From Cryobacterium shii (lineage in GTDB: Bacteria; Actinomycetota; Actinomycetes; Actinomycetales; Microbacteriaceae): DNA of 64,000 nt. The stretch covers positions 49,901 to 113,900 of the forward strand of contig NZ_SOFY01000084.1 in the NCBI RefSeq assembly GCF_004402595.1, written 5' to 3'. The position numbers and the translations under genes are program-made. Below, in pieces: positions 8,210 through 18,593 of the stretch (position 1 is its first letter; every line of letters begins with the position of its first letter). The notes under the pieces were generated by a model, which saw only the letters and a list, made by a program, of their open reading frames with translations, searched no databases and was not told where the DNA came from.

Positions 8210-8324
8210 GGTTCACCCCTCACCCTGATTATGGTCGCAACGACTGGGCGAAGGCCCGGCGGCTTAGGGACCGCCTAGCCGCCGAGGCGGACCCGAGCTC
8301 AAGGAACTCGTTGAGAGAGAACTT

Positions 8325-8594
8325 TTATCGGGCCTTTTCGTCGATTACTTTCAACCGTTCCCGGTATTCCGTGGCGTCCAATTCGCCCTTCGCGAAGCGA
8401 TCATCAAGGATTTGACGCGCTGGACTCCGCTCGCTTTTCCCTGAGACGACCGAAGTGTTTCCGCGTCGACCTGCGCGATCGGTACCGCCCGCAAAAGTTC
8501 GCACGGCCAAGACGATCAGCAAGACGATCGCGACCATCATGAGGAGCCCGACTGGCCACCCCCACGCCATGTTGTATCCGTTTCCCCACATCAT
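8325..8594 (-). CDS. MMWG/SHOCT small membrane protein 1
   Basis: An 89-residue protein: short MMWGNGYNM leader, one membrane helix (about 12-33), a basic linker and a C-terminal SHOCT domain (ARQILDDRFAKGELDATEY). SHOCT is a short helical oligomerisation module. Two close paralogues lie at 12355-12627 and 12954-13211. The Met/Trp-rich N-terminus, external by the positive-inside rule, could touch copper. It lies upstream of the two-component genes on the same strand. Confidence 0.8.
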   Translation of the reverse strand: MMWGNGYNMAWGWPVGLLMMVAIVLLIVLAVRTFAGGTDRAGRRGNTSVVSGKSERSPARQILDDRFAKGELDATEYRERLKVIDEKAR

Positions 8595-8661
8595 TTTCTT
8601 TGTGCTCCTTCGTTTTTCGCGTTGTTGTTGATTGTGATCGCCCGGATCCCGGGCCTCTTAT

Positions 8662-9258
8662 TTAGGAGACCGTCAGCTCGCTGTACATTCCGGCCGAATA
8701 GTGTCCGGGGAGGTTGCAGACGACTTCGTATAGTCCCGGCGCCAGCTTCAACGTGGCCCAGCTGGAGGCCCCGGGAGCGATTCCCTCGCCGGCGCCAGAA
8801 CCGCAGGTCGAGGACGCCTCGCCGAGACTACCGGCCTCGTCTACATTGCCGTTACCAGACAGGGGTCGGGTGCCGACGGCCTGAGAATCAGGCAGGGGCA
8901 GAACGACCAGCTCGTGGCTGATGCTGCCATCATTCGTGGCCAGAAAAGACACAGTCCCGTGACTGATGTTCGCATGATCAAGGCTCAGGCGCATCGCTCC
9001 ACCGGGCATCCACCCATTGCCACCACCGGACATCATGCCGTTGCCGTTGCCCATCCTGGCGCCTCCCATATTCGACAGGGCCACGTTCACGACGGTGCCA
9101 GACGGCCGCGGGGCCGGGCATGAAGATCCAGAGCCGAGCCAGGAGGCGGCTTGCCCACCGTTGAGCGCACTGACTGCTCCCACCGACAGCCCGGTCAGAC
9201 CAACCGCTGCCAGGAGGCCGCCGGTGATCGCCGTTGCAATTAAAGTTTTCTTTCGCAT
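8662..9258 (-). CDS. secreted cupredoxin (sulfocyanin-like blue copper protein)
   Basis: A 198-residue protein with an N-terminal signal or anchor helix (5-30) and a cupredoxin fold. The type-1 copper ligands are visible: H115 (SHELVVL) and, at the C-terminus, C181, H186 and M191 (CNLPGHYSAGM). A Met/Gly-rich loop (NMGGARMGNGNGMMSGG) may bind extra copper. ATG 9258 follows GGAGG at good spacing; a TTG five codons upstream sits inside the ribosome site and is rejected. It probably carries electrons or copper in the envelope with the multicopper oxidase. Confidence 0.82.
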   Translation of the reverse strand: MRKKTLIATAITGGLLAAVGLTGLSVGAVSALNGGQAASWLGSGSSCPAPRPSGTVVNVALSNMGGARMGNGNGMMSGGGNGWMPGGAMRLSLDHANISHGTVSFLATNDGSISHELVVLPLPDSQAVGTRPLSGNGNVDEAGSLGEASSTCGSGAGEGIAPGASSWATLKLAPGLYEVVCNLPGHYSAGMYSELTVS

Positions 9259-9276
9259 GATGTACTCCTCCAACGT

Positions 9277-9846
<570 letters not shown>

Positions 9847-9880
9847 CTTTCCCAGCCCCTTTCGCGTTTAGCCACCTAGT

Positions 9881-9896
9881 TGGTGTCTACACACCA
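9881..9896. promoter_or_regulatory. palindrome TGGTGT-N4-ACACCA upstream of the secreted-protein gene
   Basis: A perfect 6-4-6 inverted repeat 35 bases before the minus-strand start at 9846. It could be an operator for the nearby response regulator or another repressor. No second copy was noticed, so the call is weak. Confidence 0.35.
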
Positions 9897-10104
9897 GCAT
9901 GCAGACCGCGCATGAAGCTTCGGCCCCTGGGAGTGTGAAGGTTTGATGAAACGCGCCGGCCGAGCTGCAACCGAAAACAGCACCACCTGGTTCGCAAGGG
10001 TGACGCCCACGCTCCTTGAAAAAAGTCTTCTCCCAAGCTGCACTGTCCCCAACGTGCCATTGCGCGCAATGCGGAGTGGTTCAACGCTCGCGGAAGAGAA
10101 CTAA

Positions 10105-10431
10105 TTGGACGCGACCAATGGGCGCCCGCGACGCTTTGACATGAAGAACCCGCTCGCGGGTTCCTTCGACATCGCAGTCAACGAGCGCGTCCAAGTTAAG
10201 GTCGTCTATGAAACCAAAATGTGGCACCCATGCATCCACACGGGCACACGTTCCAGCTCGCCGGGACCGGTGCAAGAAGACGACACAGTCATCGTCTGTC
10301 CAAAGGAATCAGTGACATTCGAGTTCCAGGCGGACAATCCTGGGCAGTGGCTCACCCGCTGTCGGCGACCTGCTGGTCGAACCATGCGTCTAGCCGATCT
10401 GCGTCGCTGGACCGGCCGAGCCAGACTCTAG
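10105..10431 (+). pseudogene. remnant of a laccase-type multicopper oxidase C-terminal domain
   Basis: One frame reads RFDMKNPLAGSFDIAVNERV and KVVYETKMWHP. A neighbouring frame then gives MHPHGHTFQLAGTG, and the first frame resumes at DDTVIVCPKESVTFEFQADN. Spliced, this is the third cupredoxin domain of a multicopper oxidase with the HPxHxHGH copper site. At least two compensating frameshifts (near 10233 and 10275) break it, and the expected HCH motif is replaced by RCR. No upstream domains remain; 9847-10104 shows nothing else recognisable except the palindrome above. Confidence 0.75.
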
Positions 10432-10847
10432 CTCCGCGCTTCGGCCTGGAGGGTTTTCAGGGCTGAGCGAAGGCGAGTATCGGCATCGGTGGCAACCTCT
10501 TGAATCGCCGAGGAATCGCTGAGCTGCACCATGGTCTGCGGGTCGATTGCCTGGACCACGGTCACCGTGGCATCTGGGCCACGCCGAACGACAACATTAC
10601 AGGGCAGCAGTAAGCCCATGTCCGGTTCAGCGGTGAGGGCGCGTTGAGCCAGCACCGGATTGCAGACGCCGAGAATGACGTAGTCGCCGAGAGTCTGAGC
10701 GCTTTCGACCCCCAATTTGGCTTCGAACGTGGATCGGACATTGATTTCCGAGAGGACGCCGAAGCCCTGTTCGGTCAGCAATTCTCGAGTTCGCTGCACC
10801 GCTTCTTCGTAAGGCAGGGCGACTGTGACGGTATGTGCGTAACTCAT
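10428..10847 (-). CDS. DUF302 family protein
   Basis: A 139-residue DUF302 protein (starting MSYAHTVTVALPYEEAVQRT), with the family's FGVLSEINVRSTFEAKLG segment and CNPVLAQRAL. The family has a small alpha/beta fold, often sits beside copper and sulfur genes, and has no settled function. ATG 10847 is chosen because TTGGAG just upstream is its ribosome site; a TTG at 10859 would overlap that site. Single gene between the oxidase remnant and the intact oxidase. Confidence 0.82.
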   Translation of the reverse strand: MSYAHTVTVALPYEEAVQRTRELLTEQGFGVLSEINVRSTFEAKLGVESAQTLGDYVILGVCNPVLAQRALTAEPDMGLLLPCNVVVRRGPDATVTVVQAIDPQTMVQLSDSSAIQEVATDADTRLRSALKTLQAEARS

Positions 10848-10906
10848 GGGGTTCTCCAATGATTGTTTCTTTGATTGCGCTATAAAACAGTGTGTTCGCG
10901 ACGGGT

Positions 10907-12358
10907 TTAGGTCGCTTCGATGATGCCCATCATTCCTTGGTCTTCGTGGTCGAGGATGTGGCAGTGGTACACCGTGGTACCGGCGAAATCGTCAAAGGAG
11001 ATGCGCACTCTGGCGCTACCGTTCGCGGGCACGTTGACTACGTCCTGCCAGATGACACCTTTCACGGGGCGGCCTGCTTGTTCGATGAGCTGCATCGGCC
11101 AGACGTGCAGGTGGAACGGATGATCCATCGGACTGGTGTTGGTGAGCGTCCATTCCTCGACGGAACCGCCCCGCACCTTCACATCTACCCTCGATGGATC
11201 AAAGGGGTTTCCGTTGATTGTGAAGCTCATCATGCCCGAGCCCATGCCTCCACCACCCATTCCCATGGCAAGGGTCAGTTCTCGTCTCGCTGTGACCGTG
11301 GCGGTTCGAAGATCGCGGGGCGCGGTCTGCTCGGGCACTGGGGCAGGGGCGGCAGCTTGCGCTCCGGTGACGTTCAGGGTGAGCAGGTCCGCGCCCGAGG
11401 ACGCGACCTGGGTGCCGCCCATCATGCCCGAAGCGGCGCCCCTGTCCACGGGAAGCGTACGCAGAATCGATGCCCCGGCCGTTGTAGTAACAAGGAGATC
11501 GGCCCGATTGCCTGGCGTGAGGACGATCTCCTCAACATCCTGCGGACTCGCGAAGCGCCCGGAGTCCATCCCGAGCAGTTGCAGGTGTTGTCCGTCCAAA
11601 CGCAGCCGAAGGTATCGGGAAACGCAGGCGTTGATGATTCTCCACCGTTCGCGTTCCAACGGTCGGACATTCAGGCGCGGGGTGAGCTGACCGTTGACCA
11701 GGACCAAGTTGCCTTCCCTGCCAGCCATTCGATCCATCGGGGAAACCGTCTGAACCCTCCCTGACCCGTCAAGGCTGACGTCTGAGATGACCAGGATTCG
11801 TTCCCGGCTGACCGGGATGGGGTTAGGGTCCTCGACGACGATCGCCCCGTACAGGCCGCCAAAGACCTGGTCAGCTACCATCCCGTGGTGATGGGGGTGA
11901 TACCAGAAAACGCCCGGCGGGTGATTCTCCGGCAGCAGGTACTCGTACTCGAAACCAGTGCCCGCCTCAACAGCAACGAAAACATTGTCGCTATTACCCT
12001 CCGGGGAGACATGCAGGCCATGAACATGCAAATTGGTGGCAACGCTCAAGCCATTTCGAAGGCTCAGGCTCAGCCGATCACCCGGGCGGAGGAACAGGGT
12101 CGGCCCGGGAAGACCACCGTTGTAGGAAAGCGCCCTCGCCTGCCTGCCGGCGATCCGCACCTGGCCCTCAGCCGCTTCGAGTTGCACCTGCAATCGACCG
12201 TTGGCGCTTCGGAGCAGTTGCGGTTCCACAAACTTCGGCCCTGCGACGGGACTCGACCCGGAATTCCAATCCCAGAGTAAGCCAGTCCCGCCGACAACGG
12301 TCCCTGCAACGCCCAAGCCGCCCAGCACGAGCACGTTTCGCCTGGAAAGGGGCTTCAC
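10907..12358 (-). CDS. Tat-exported multicopper oxidase (MmcO/CueO type)
   Basis: A 483-residue oxidase with a twin-arginine signal (SRRNVLVLGG). All four copper-site motifs are visible: HVHGLHV, WYHPHHHG, HPFHLHVWP and the C-terminal HCHILDHEDQGM (H465, C466, H471, M476). A Met/Gly-rich insert (MGMGGGGMGSGMM, about residue 365) matches the Cu(I)-binding loop of copper-detoxifying cuprous oxidases. It probably oxidises Cu(I) outside the membrane. It overlaps the SHOCT gene by 4 bases and is therefore under the 12701 copper operator. Confidence 0.93.
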   Translation of the reverse strand: MKPLSRRNVLVLGGLGVAGTVVGGTGLLWDWNSGSSPVAGPKFVEPQLLRSANGRLQVQLEAAEGQVRIAGRQARALSYNGGLPGPTLFLRPGDRLSLSLRNGLSVATNLHVHGLHVSPEGNSDNVFVAVEAGTGFEYEYLLPENHPPGVFWYHPHHHGMVADQVFGGLYGAIVVEDPNPIPVSRERILVISDVSLDGSGRVQTVSPMDRMAGREGNLVLVNGQLTPRLNVRPLERERWRIINACVSRYLRLRLDGQHLQLLGMDSGRFASPQDVEEIVLTPGNRADLLVTTTAGASILRTLPVDRGAASGMMGGTQVASSGADLLTLNVTGAQAAAPAPVPEQTAPRDLRTATVTARRELTLAMGMGGGGMGSGMMSFTINGNPFDPSRVDVKVRGGSVEEWTLTNTSPMDHPFHLHVWPMQLIEQAGRPVKGVIWQDVVNVPANGSARVRISFDDFAGTTVYHCHILDHEDQGMMGIIEAT

Positions 12359-12627
12359 GGCTTGCTCTCACCGAGCACGCTCAACCGTTCCTGATATTGC
12401 TCGGTGGGCACCTCGCCATTGGCGTAGCGCTCATCGAGGGCCTGTCGGGCAACGCTCTTCGCAGGCCGAGCAGGCAAGATCCCCGCGTCTTCAGCCGAGG
12501 CGTCCCGGCGTGATCTACTGCCGAAGGACCGTACGGCCCAGATCACGAGAAGCACAACTCCAGCGGCCACCGACAGTCCCAATATTCCGCCCCAGCCCTG
12601 CATGTTGAACCCGTTTCCCCACATCAT
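12355..12627 (-). CDS. MMWG/SHOCT small membrane protein 2
   Basis: A 90-residue paralogue of the proteins at 8325 and 12954: MMWGNGFNM start, one membrane helix (about 14-33), basic linker and SHOCT domain (ARQALDERYANGEVPTEQY). Translationally coupled to the multicopper oxidase (4-base overlap) and preceded by the TACCC-GGGTA operator. This ties the small protein to copper handling. Confidence 0.8.
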   Translation of the reverse strand: MMWGNGFNMQGWGGILGLSVAAGVVLLVIWAVRSFGSRSRRDASAEDAGILPARPAKSVARQALDERYANGEVPTEQYQERLSVLGESKP

Positions 12628-12700
12628 CCTGTGACTCCTTCAACATTCGCTGCGCGATGGCCCGGTGTGCCCGTCGCCCTGCTTCCACGCTATTTTGGAA

Positions 12701-12716
12701 ATACCCCGTTGGGTAT
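12701..12716. promoter_or_regulatory. CsoR/RicR-type copper operator before the SHOCT2-oxidase operon
   Basis: ATACCC (12701-12706), four bases, GGGTAT (12711-12716): a perfect 6-4-6 palindrome about 75 bases upstream of the minus-strand SHOCT2 start. Same core as the copA site. Confidence 0.75.
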
Positions 12717-12887
12717 ATTGCTCTTCTTTTCGGATGATACTCCCGGCCAGTTCCGGGTCGAGGGCTCCGGCTCCGGCTACAGCTACTCCGGAGTGGGCGG
12801 GTTGAACGCGTTGATCGGTATCGTGCCCACGACGGCGTCAACGCCGGTCACCATCGGATCCCAACTCCAACTGGTCTCAGGGTATTT

Positions 12888-12905
12888 GATACCTCTCGAG
12901 GTATC
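12888..12905. promoter_or_regulatory. variant copper operator GATACCTC-N2-GAGGTATC before SHOCT3
   Basis: A perfect 8-2-8 palindrome 48 bases before the third SHOCT gene. The TACCT-N4-AGGTA core differs from the other two sites by one symmetrical base, so the same regulator may bind with different affinity. Confidence 0.6.
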
Positions 12906-12953
12906 ATCACGCGTGACAGGCGTAACACACCTGCAAGAAAAGAGGAGTGGGCC

Positions 12954-13211
12954 ATGATGTGGGGATACGGCGGGAATATGGGCTGGTCGTGGCTGTTTGG
13001 GCTGCTCCTGGTGATCGGAATCGTGTTGCTGATCGTGGTTGCCGTGCGAGTGTTCAGCCGAGGCGGCAATCGAGGCGGCGACCCGGGTGCAACTGGACCG
13101 GACCCTCGTCGGAGCCGGGCTCGTCAGATTCTCGATGAGCGATACGCCAAGGGTGAACTGACGGCCGAGCAGTACCGTGAACAGGCCCAAGTCCTCGGCG
13201 AGAACCGATAA
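12954..13211 (+). CDS. MMWG/SHOCT small membrane protein 3
   Basis: An 85-residue paralogue: MMWGYGGNMGWSW start, one membrane helix (about 12-33), Gly/Arg linker and SHOCT domain (ARQILDERYAKGELTAEQY). GAGGAG sits six bases before the ATG. Monocistronic, with its own palindromic operator. It is the last gene of the copper island before the IS element. Confidence 0.8.
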   Translation: MMWGYGGNMGWSWLFGLLLVIGIVLLIVVAVRVFSRGGNRGGDPGATGPDPRRSRARQILDERYAKGELTAEQYREQAQVLGENR

Positions 13212-13328
13212 TGGGACGGATACGGACGCAGATTCGGCGCCGATTCGCCGCAGTTCTGAAGTCTCGAGGCAATGGCGCTTAAAAACCTGTTGCGGGTGCC
13301 CGTGAGACGAGACTTGCTTGAATCGCGT

Positions 13329-14764
13329 CTAGGGGCGTGGGTCAGTAACGGCAAAGTTTAAAACGCCGCCGGATTTCCCGTCCTTGGCCGTGGGGTCTGG
13401 GGGAACTTGAGCACGTTGACTTGGTCGTGGATGACGGGGTCGAAGCTGGCGCGGGCGTGAACAAGCGATTCCGGGCGTTCGAGCCGGCGGCGGTGATGTT
13501 GGTACCGCCGTCGTTGGATGAGTGGCTGCCGCAGAATCACCTCTCCCGTTTCATCGCGGACATCGTCGAAACCCAGCTGGATCTGAAGAAGTTCTACGCG
13601 TCCTACGCGAAGACGAAGGGCCAGCCGCCTTACGACCCTCGGCTGATGGTCCGTGTCCTGCTTTACGGGTATTGCGTGGGTGTTCGGTCGTCACGGGAGT
13701 TGGAACGTGTCTGCGTGGATGTGGTCGCGTTCCGTTGGCTGGCCGCGCAGCAGGCGCCGGATTTTCGCTCCATCGCCCGGTTCCGCAAACGGCACCTTTC
13801 CAGCTTGGGGAACGTGTTCTTGCAGGCGTTGGAGCTCTGCCGCGCCGCCGGAATGGTGTCATTAGGGCAGGTCGCGTTGGACGGCACCAAAGTGCGCGCG
13901 AACGCGTCCCGGCGCAAGGCCATGAGTTACGCCCGCCTGACGGAGAAACAGAAGGTCCTCGCCGACGAGGTCTCCGCCCTGCTGGCTGACGCCGACGCGA
14001 TTGATGACGCTGAGGATGCCCGTTTCGGGAAAGACAAACGCGGCGATGAGTTGCCGCCGGAGCTCGCGCGGCGGGAGTCACGCCTGGTGAAACTGGCTGA
14101 GGCGCGCGCCGCGTTGGAGGCAGACGCGGCCGCGCGGGCTCGAAAAGACGCGGAGAAGAAGGCCCGGGACAAGGGCGATGATGACGACGTGGTCTCGAAG
14201 AAGGGTGATGACGCGGCAAAGAACGCGGTGGTCGCTCCGAAGGCTCAGCGCAACTTCACCGACCCGGACGCTCGGATCATGAAGACCGCCGATGGGTCCT
14301 TCCACTACACCTACAACGCGCAGGCCATCGTTGATGCGGACCATCAAGTGATCGTCGCGACGACGCTGACGAATATTGCCGTGGACGTTGAACAGGTCGT
14401 GCCGATGATCGAGAAACTCCACGCCACGATGGGTACTCTCCCCGCCGAAGTGCTGGTGGATGCCGGGTATTGTTCAGCAGCAAACTTGGACTACGCCAAG
14501 ACCGTGGAAGCCGCGAGCGACGGGCGGACTGAGTTCTTCATCGCGACCGGCCGGGTGAAGCACGGGGAACGTGTTCCAGATGTTCCTCGGGGCCGGATCC
14601 CCGCTGACGCGACGTTGCGCGAACGCATGGCGCGGAAGCTGAAGACGAAGAAGGGCCGCGCGGCCTATGCGCGGCGGAAGGCAATCGTGGAGCCCGCTGC
14701 GGCCAAATCGGCCCGGATCTTGTCGAATCAACTTCGAATAGGCGTTACTGGCACACGCTCCTAG
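13329..14764 (+). mobile_element. IS1182-family element, internally deleted, with both ends
   Basis: The left end (13329-13352) and the reversed right end (14741-14764) agree in 20 of 24 positions, sharing CTAGG, GCGTG and CAGTAACG. CTAG lies at each outer edge, consistent with a 4-base target duplication or a palindromic target. The transposase frame runs into the right repeat, so the segment coding the transposase C-terminus is gone. The element is probably non-autonomous and marks the border of the copper island. Confidence 0.8.
13457..14764 (+). pseudogene. IS1182-family transposase lacking its C-terminus
   Basis: 435 residues from GTG 13457 (VNKRFRAFEPA). The N-terminal domain of the family (PPSLDEWLPQNHLSRFIADI) is followed by DDE-type motifs VALDGTKVRANAS and VLVDAGYCS, with the Lys/Asp-rich insertion between them. 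At RRKAIVEP, where the normal sequence continues VFGQIK and on for several dozen residues, it switches to unrelated residues and stops in the terminal repeat. The catalytic Glu may survive, but the fold is truncated, so activity is unlikely. Confidence 0.82.
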
Positions 14765-14796
14765 CCGCCGCGCCCCGGCGGGGGTTTCATGGGCTC

Positions 14797-16600
14797 ATGA
14801 CAGCCGGAACCGAGTCGTCGACACACTGGCCCACGATCCGAAAGGACGTCCCCAGCCTCCGTGTGGCCCCGAACCTCCTCGACTACGAGAAGACCCGCGC
14901 CACATTCACCTGGGACGAGGCCCGCCGCGGCCTGTCGGGGCTGCCGGGCGGCCAGGGCCTCAATATCGCCTACGAAGCCGTCACCGGCATGCCGCGGGCC
15001 CCCGCGCGCACCGGGAGGCCTTGCGCTTCATCCGGGCCGACGGCACGAGCCACTCCCTCACCTACGCCGAGCTCCTCGAGCAGACCAGCCGCTTCGCCGG
15101 CGTGCTGCGGGGCCTCGGGATCGAGCGCGGTGACCGCGTCTTCTCCCTCACCGGTCGCATCCCGGAACTGTACGTCGCAGTGCTGGGCACGCTCCGGCAC
15201 GCCGCCGTCTTCTGCCCGCTGTTCTCGGCGTTCGGCGCCGAGCCCGTGCGCCAGCGACTGGAACTGGGCGGAGGCAGGGCACTGATCACAACGCGGGCGC
15301 TGTACCGCAAGAAGGTGGCGCCGATCCGGGACCGGCTGCCGCAGCTGCAGCACGTTCTCCTGGTCGACGCCGCGGATGAACCGGAACCGGGCACGCTGGA
15401 CCTGGCGGCGCTGATGCGCGAGGCGCCGCCCTACGGGGAGATCGCCGAAACGCACCCCGAGGACATGGCCCTGCTGCACTTCACGAGCGGCACCACGGGC
15501 ACTCCCAAGGGCGCGATCCACGTTCACGACGCCGTGACCGCCCACTTCGCCACCGGCCGCTTCGCCCTCGACCTGCATCCCGACGACATCTATTGGTGCA
15601 CCGCGGACCCCGGCTGGGTCACGGGCACCTCCTACGGGGTGATCGCCCCGCTCGTGCACGGCGTGACCAGCATCGTCGACGAGGAGGAGATGGAAGCGGA
15701 CCGGTGGTACCGCATCCTCGCCGATCAGCGGGTCAGCGTCTGGTACACGGCGCCGACGGCTCTGCGGATGCTGATGAAGGCCGGCACGGAGCGGGCCACC
15801 GCCCACGACCTGTCCGCACTGCGATTCGTGGCGAGCGTGGGCGAGCCCCTCAACCCCGAGGTCGTCGTGTGGGGTCAGGAGGCGTTCGGCCTGCCGGTGC
15901 ACGACAACTGGTGGCAGACCGAGACCAGCGGAATCATGATCTCGAACTACGTCGCCACCGAAGATCCGCCCGGGCTCGATGGGCCGCCCCCTGCCCGGCG
16001 TCGAGGCCGCCCTGGTTCAGCGCGACGAGCAGGGCACACCCGTCATGCGGGGCGCCGAACCCGTGCTGGTGACCGAACCGGATGCCGTGGGAGAGCTGGC
16101 CCTGCGCCCCGGCTGGCCCTCGATGTTCCGCGGGTACCTCAACGAGGAGGAGCGCTACCGCCGGTGCTTCGTGGGCAGCTGGTACCTCACCGGCGACCTG
16201 GTCCGGAGGGACGCGGACCTACTGCTGGTTCGTCGGTCGCGGGGACGACGTGATCAAGTCCTCCGGCCACCTGATCGGCCCCTTCGAGGTAGAGAGCTCA
16301 CTGATGGAGCACGCCGCGGTGGCCGAGGCGGCCGTGATCGGAATCCCGGACCCCGTCGCCGGCGAGGTGGTCAAGGCGTTCGTCGAACTGCACCCGGGCT
16401 GGGAGCCCGCCGAGGCACTGCGCCTGGACATCATCGGTTTCGCGCGAAAACGCCTCGGCCCGGCCGTGGCACCGCGGGAAGTCGAGTTCACGACGACGCT
16501 GCCGAAGACCCGCAGCGGCAAGATCCTGCGCCGCCTGCTGAAGGCCAGGGAGCTCGGCCTGCCGGAAGGGGACACGTCGACCGTGGAGGTACCCCGATGA
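14797..16600 (+). pseudogene. acetyl-CoA synthetase-like AMP-forming ligase, three frameshifts
   Basis: An acyl-adenylate ligase that would activate a short carboxylic acid to its CoA ester. Motifs in order: [11 protein letters not shown] (P-loop), [47 protein letters not shown], and the catalytic Lys in TRSGKILRR. The frame must shift near 14990 (one base lost), 15960 (one gained) and 16225 (one gained). No full-length product is possible without correction. Its stop overlaps the E1alpha start (ATGA), so it once led the operon. Confidence 0.82.
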
Positions 16601-17598
16601 TCGATGAGTTCACCGCGAGACGGGTCACGGCCGACCCGGAGCGGGCCCGCCACCTGCTGCTGCAGATGCTGCGGGCGAGGCGGTTCGAGGAGAAATGCGT
16701 CGAGCTGTACAGCGCGGCCAAAATCCGCGGATTCATGCACGTGTACATCGGCGAGGAGGCGGTCGCGGCCGGGGTGATGGCGGCACTCGAACCGGAGGAT
16801 GCGGTACTGGCCATCTATCGGGAGCACGGCCACGCCCTGCTGCGCGGAGTGTTGGCGGGAGCAATCCTCGCGGAGATGTACGGCTACGAACAAGGATGCT
16901 GCCGCGGCCGGGGTGGGTCGATGCACCTCTTCGACGCGGCCACCCGCTTCTACGGCGGCAACGCCATCGTGGCGGGCGGCCTGCCCCTGGCGGTGGGCCT
17001 GGCCCTCGCCGACAAGATGGCGGGTCGCGACCGCGTCACCGTCTGTTTCTTCGGGGAGGGCGCGGTCGCGGAAGGGGAATTCCACGAGAGCATCAACCTG
17101 GCCGCGCTGTGGCAATTGCCGGTGCTGTTTCGCTGCGAGAACAATCTGTACGCCATGGGCACGGCCCTCGGGCGCTCGGAATCCCAGACGGATATCGCGT
17201 TGAAGGCGGCCGCCTACGAGGTTCCCGCCTGGCCCGTGGATGGGATGGACGTGCTCGCCGTCGAGGAGACGGCCCGGCGGGCGGTGCACATGGTCAGAGC
17301 CGGCGGCGGCCCGCACTTCCTGGAGCTGAGCACCTACCGGTTCCGGGCGCACTCGATGTATGACCCCGAGCGCTACCGGGAGAAGGCCGAGGTGGCCACC
17401 TGGTTGGAGCGCGACCCCATCGACCTGCTGCGCGCGGCGCTGGAGGCGGCCGGCGAGCTCCCGGCGAAGACGTGGGCGGCGGTGCAGGGGGAGGTCGACT
17501 CGGAGGTGCAGGCCGCCGTCGAGTTCGCGAAGGCCGGCACACCCGAGCCGGTTGAGGACCTCACCCGGTTCCTCTACACCGAGCGAGGCCCGAAGTGA
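16597..17598 (+). CDS. pyruvate/2-oxoacid dehydrogenase E1 alpha-type subunit
   Basis: 333 residues, complete. Thiamine-diphosphate E1 alpha family: [38 protein letters not shown], the ThDP/Mg motif [20 protein letters not shown] with [10 protein letters not shown], and [12 protein letters not shown]. It forms alpha2beta2 with E1beta and decarboxylates a 2-oxoacid onto a lipoyl domain. ATG 16597 overlaps the ligase stop. It is the only intact large subunit here; its partners E1beta and E2 are damaged, so it is probably non-functional in this strain. Confidence 0.88.
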   Translation: MIDEFTARRVTADPERARHLLLQMLRARRFEEKCVELYSAAKIRGFMHVYIGEEAVAAGVMAALEPEDAVLAIYREHGHALLRGVLAGAILAEMYGYEQGCCRGRGGSMHLFDAATRFYGGNAIVAGGLPLAVGLALADKMAGRDRVTVCFFGEGAVAEGEFHESINLAALWQLPVLFRCENNLYAMGTALGRSESQTDIALKAAAYEVPAWPVDGMDVLAVEETARRAVHMVRAGGGPHFLELSTYRFRAHSMYDPERYREKAEVATWLERDPIDLLRAALEAAGELPAKTWAAVQGEVDSEVQAAVEFAKAGTPEPVEDLTRFLYTERGPK

Positions 17599-17611
17599 CG
17601 GGGATGCCGAC

Positions 17612-18593
17612 ATGAAGACGACCTACCGCGAGGCGATGCGCGCCGCGATCCGTGAGGCGATGACGCGCGATGACCGGGTCTTCCTGATGGGCGAGGACGT
17701 TGGGCGGTACGGCGGCTGCTTCGCGGTGAGCCTCGGGCTGCTGGAGGAATTCGGCCCGGAACGCATCCGTGACACCCCGCTCTCGGAGTCGGGTTTCGTC
17801 GGGGCCGGGATCGGCGCCGCGCTCGGCGGGATGCGTCCCATCGTCGAGATCATGACCGTCAACTTCAGCCTCCTGGCGCTGGACCAGATCATGAACAACG
17901 CGGCAACCCTCCGGCACATGTCGGGCGGGCAGTTCAGCGTTCCGCTGGTGATTCGCATGACGCCCGGCGCCGGGCGCCAGCTGGCCGCGCAGCACTCGCA
18001 CAGCCTCGAGGGCTGGTACGCCCACATCCCGGGGCTGCGCATCCTCACCCCGTCGACCCTGGAAGACGCCCGCGGGATGCTGTGGACCGCGCTGCAGGAT
18101 CCCGACCCGGTGCTGATCTTCGAGCACGGCTCGCTCTACAACGTGGCCGGGGAGATCGCCGACGACGCCGGCGCGGTCGACATCGACACCGCCGCCGTGC
18201 GCCGATCCGGCCGGGACGTGTCCCTCATCACCTATGGCGGCACCCTGCAGATCACGCTCGACGCCGCCGAGCCGCTGGCGCAGGAGGGCATCGACGCCGA
18301 GGTTTTCGATCTGCGCACCCTGCGCCCCCTCGACGACGCCGCGATTCTCGCCACCGTCGCGCGCACGCACCGCGCCGTCATCGTGGACGAGGGATGGCGC
18401 AGCGGCAGCATCTCCGCCGAGGTGAGCGCGCGCATCACCGAGTCGGCCTTCTTCGACCTGGATGCGCCGGTCGGCCGGGTCTGCAGCGTGGATAGTGCCG
18501 CTGCCCTACGCCAAGCACCTGGAACTGGCCGCACTCCCCTCCGTCGACCGCGTCGTCGCCGCGGCCCGGGAGGCGGTGGGCACCCATGGGTGA
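17612..18593 (+). pseudogene. pyruvate/2-oxoacid dehydrogenase E1 beta-type subunit, frameshifted near the end
   Basis: The E1beta fold is plain: [30 protein letters not shown], a TPP-pyrimidine region and a transketolase C-terminal domain ([19 protein letters not shown]). After CSVD (about 18490) the frame breaks. One extra base hides the expected ending [20 protein letters not shown], which resumes in the next frame with stop 18591-18593. The uncorrected frame runs to 18601 with about 33 foreign residues. The loss hits the last ~10% and may impair assembly. Confidence 0.8.

Larger units (their letters stand above)
12628..12953. other. divergent control region between two SHOCT genes
   Basis: 326 bases without a supportable gene. 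It holds the copper operator at 12701-12716 facing the oxidase operon and the variant palindrome at 12888-12905 facing the third SHOCT gene. Open frames here lack family similarity or a ribosome site and may be remnants. Confidence 0.6.

Noticed and set aside
12631..12957. Open frame of 108 codons between two SHOCT genes (and an opposite-strand frame 12783-13190)
   Set aside because: No ribosome site, no family similarity, and both contain the palindromic operators; treated as control region or remnant.
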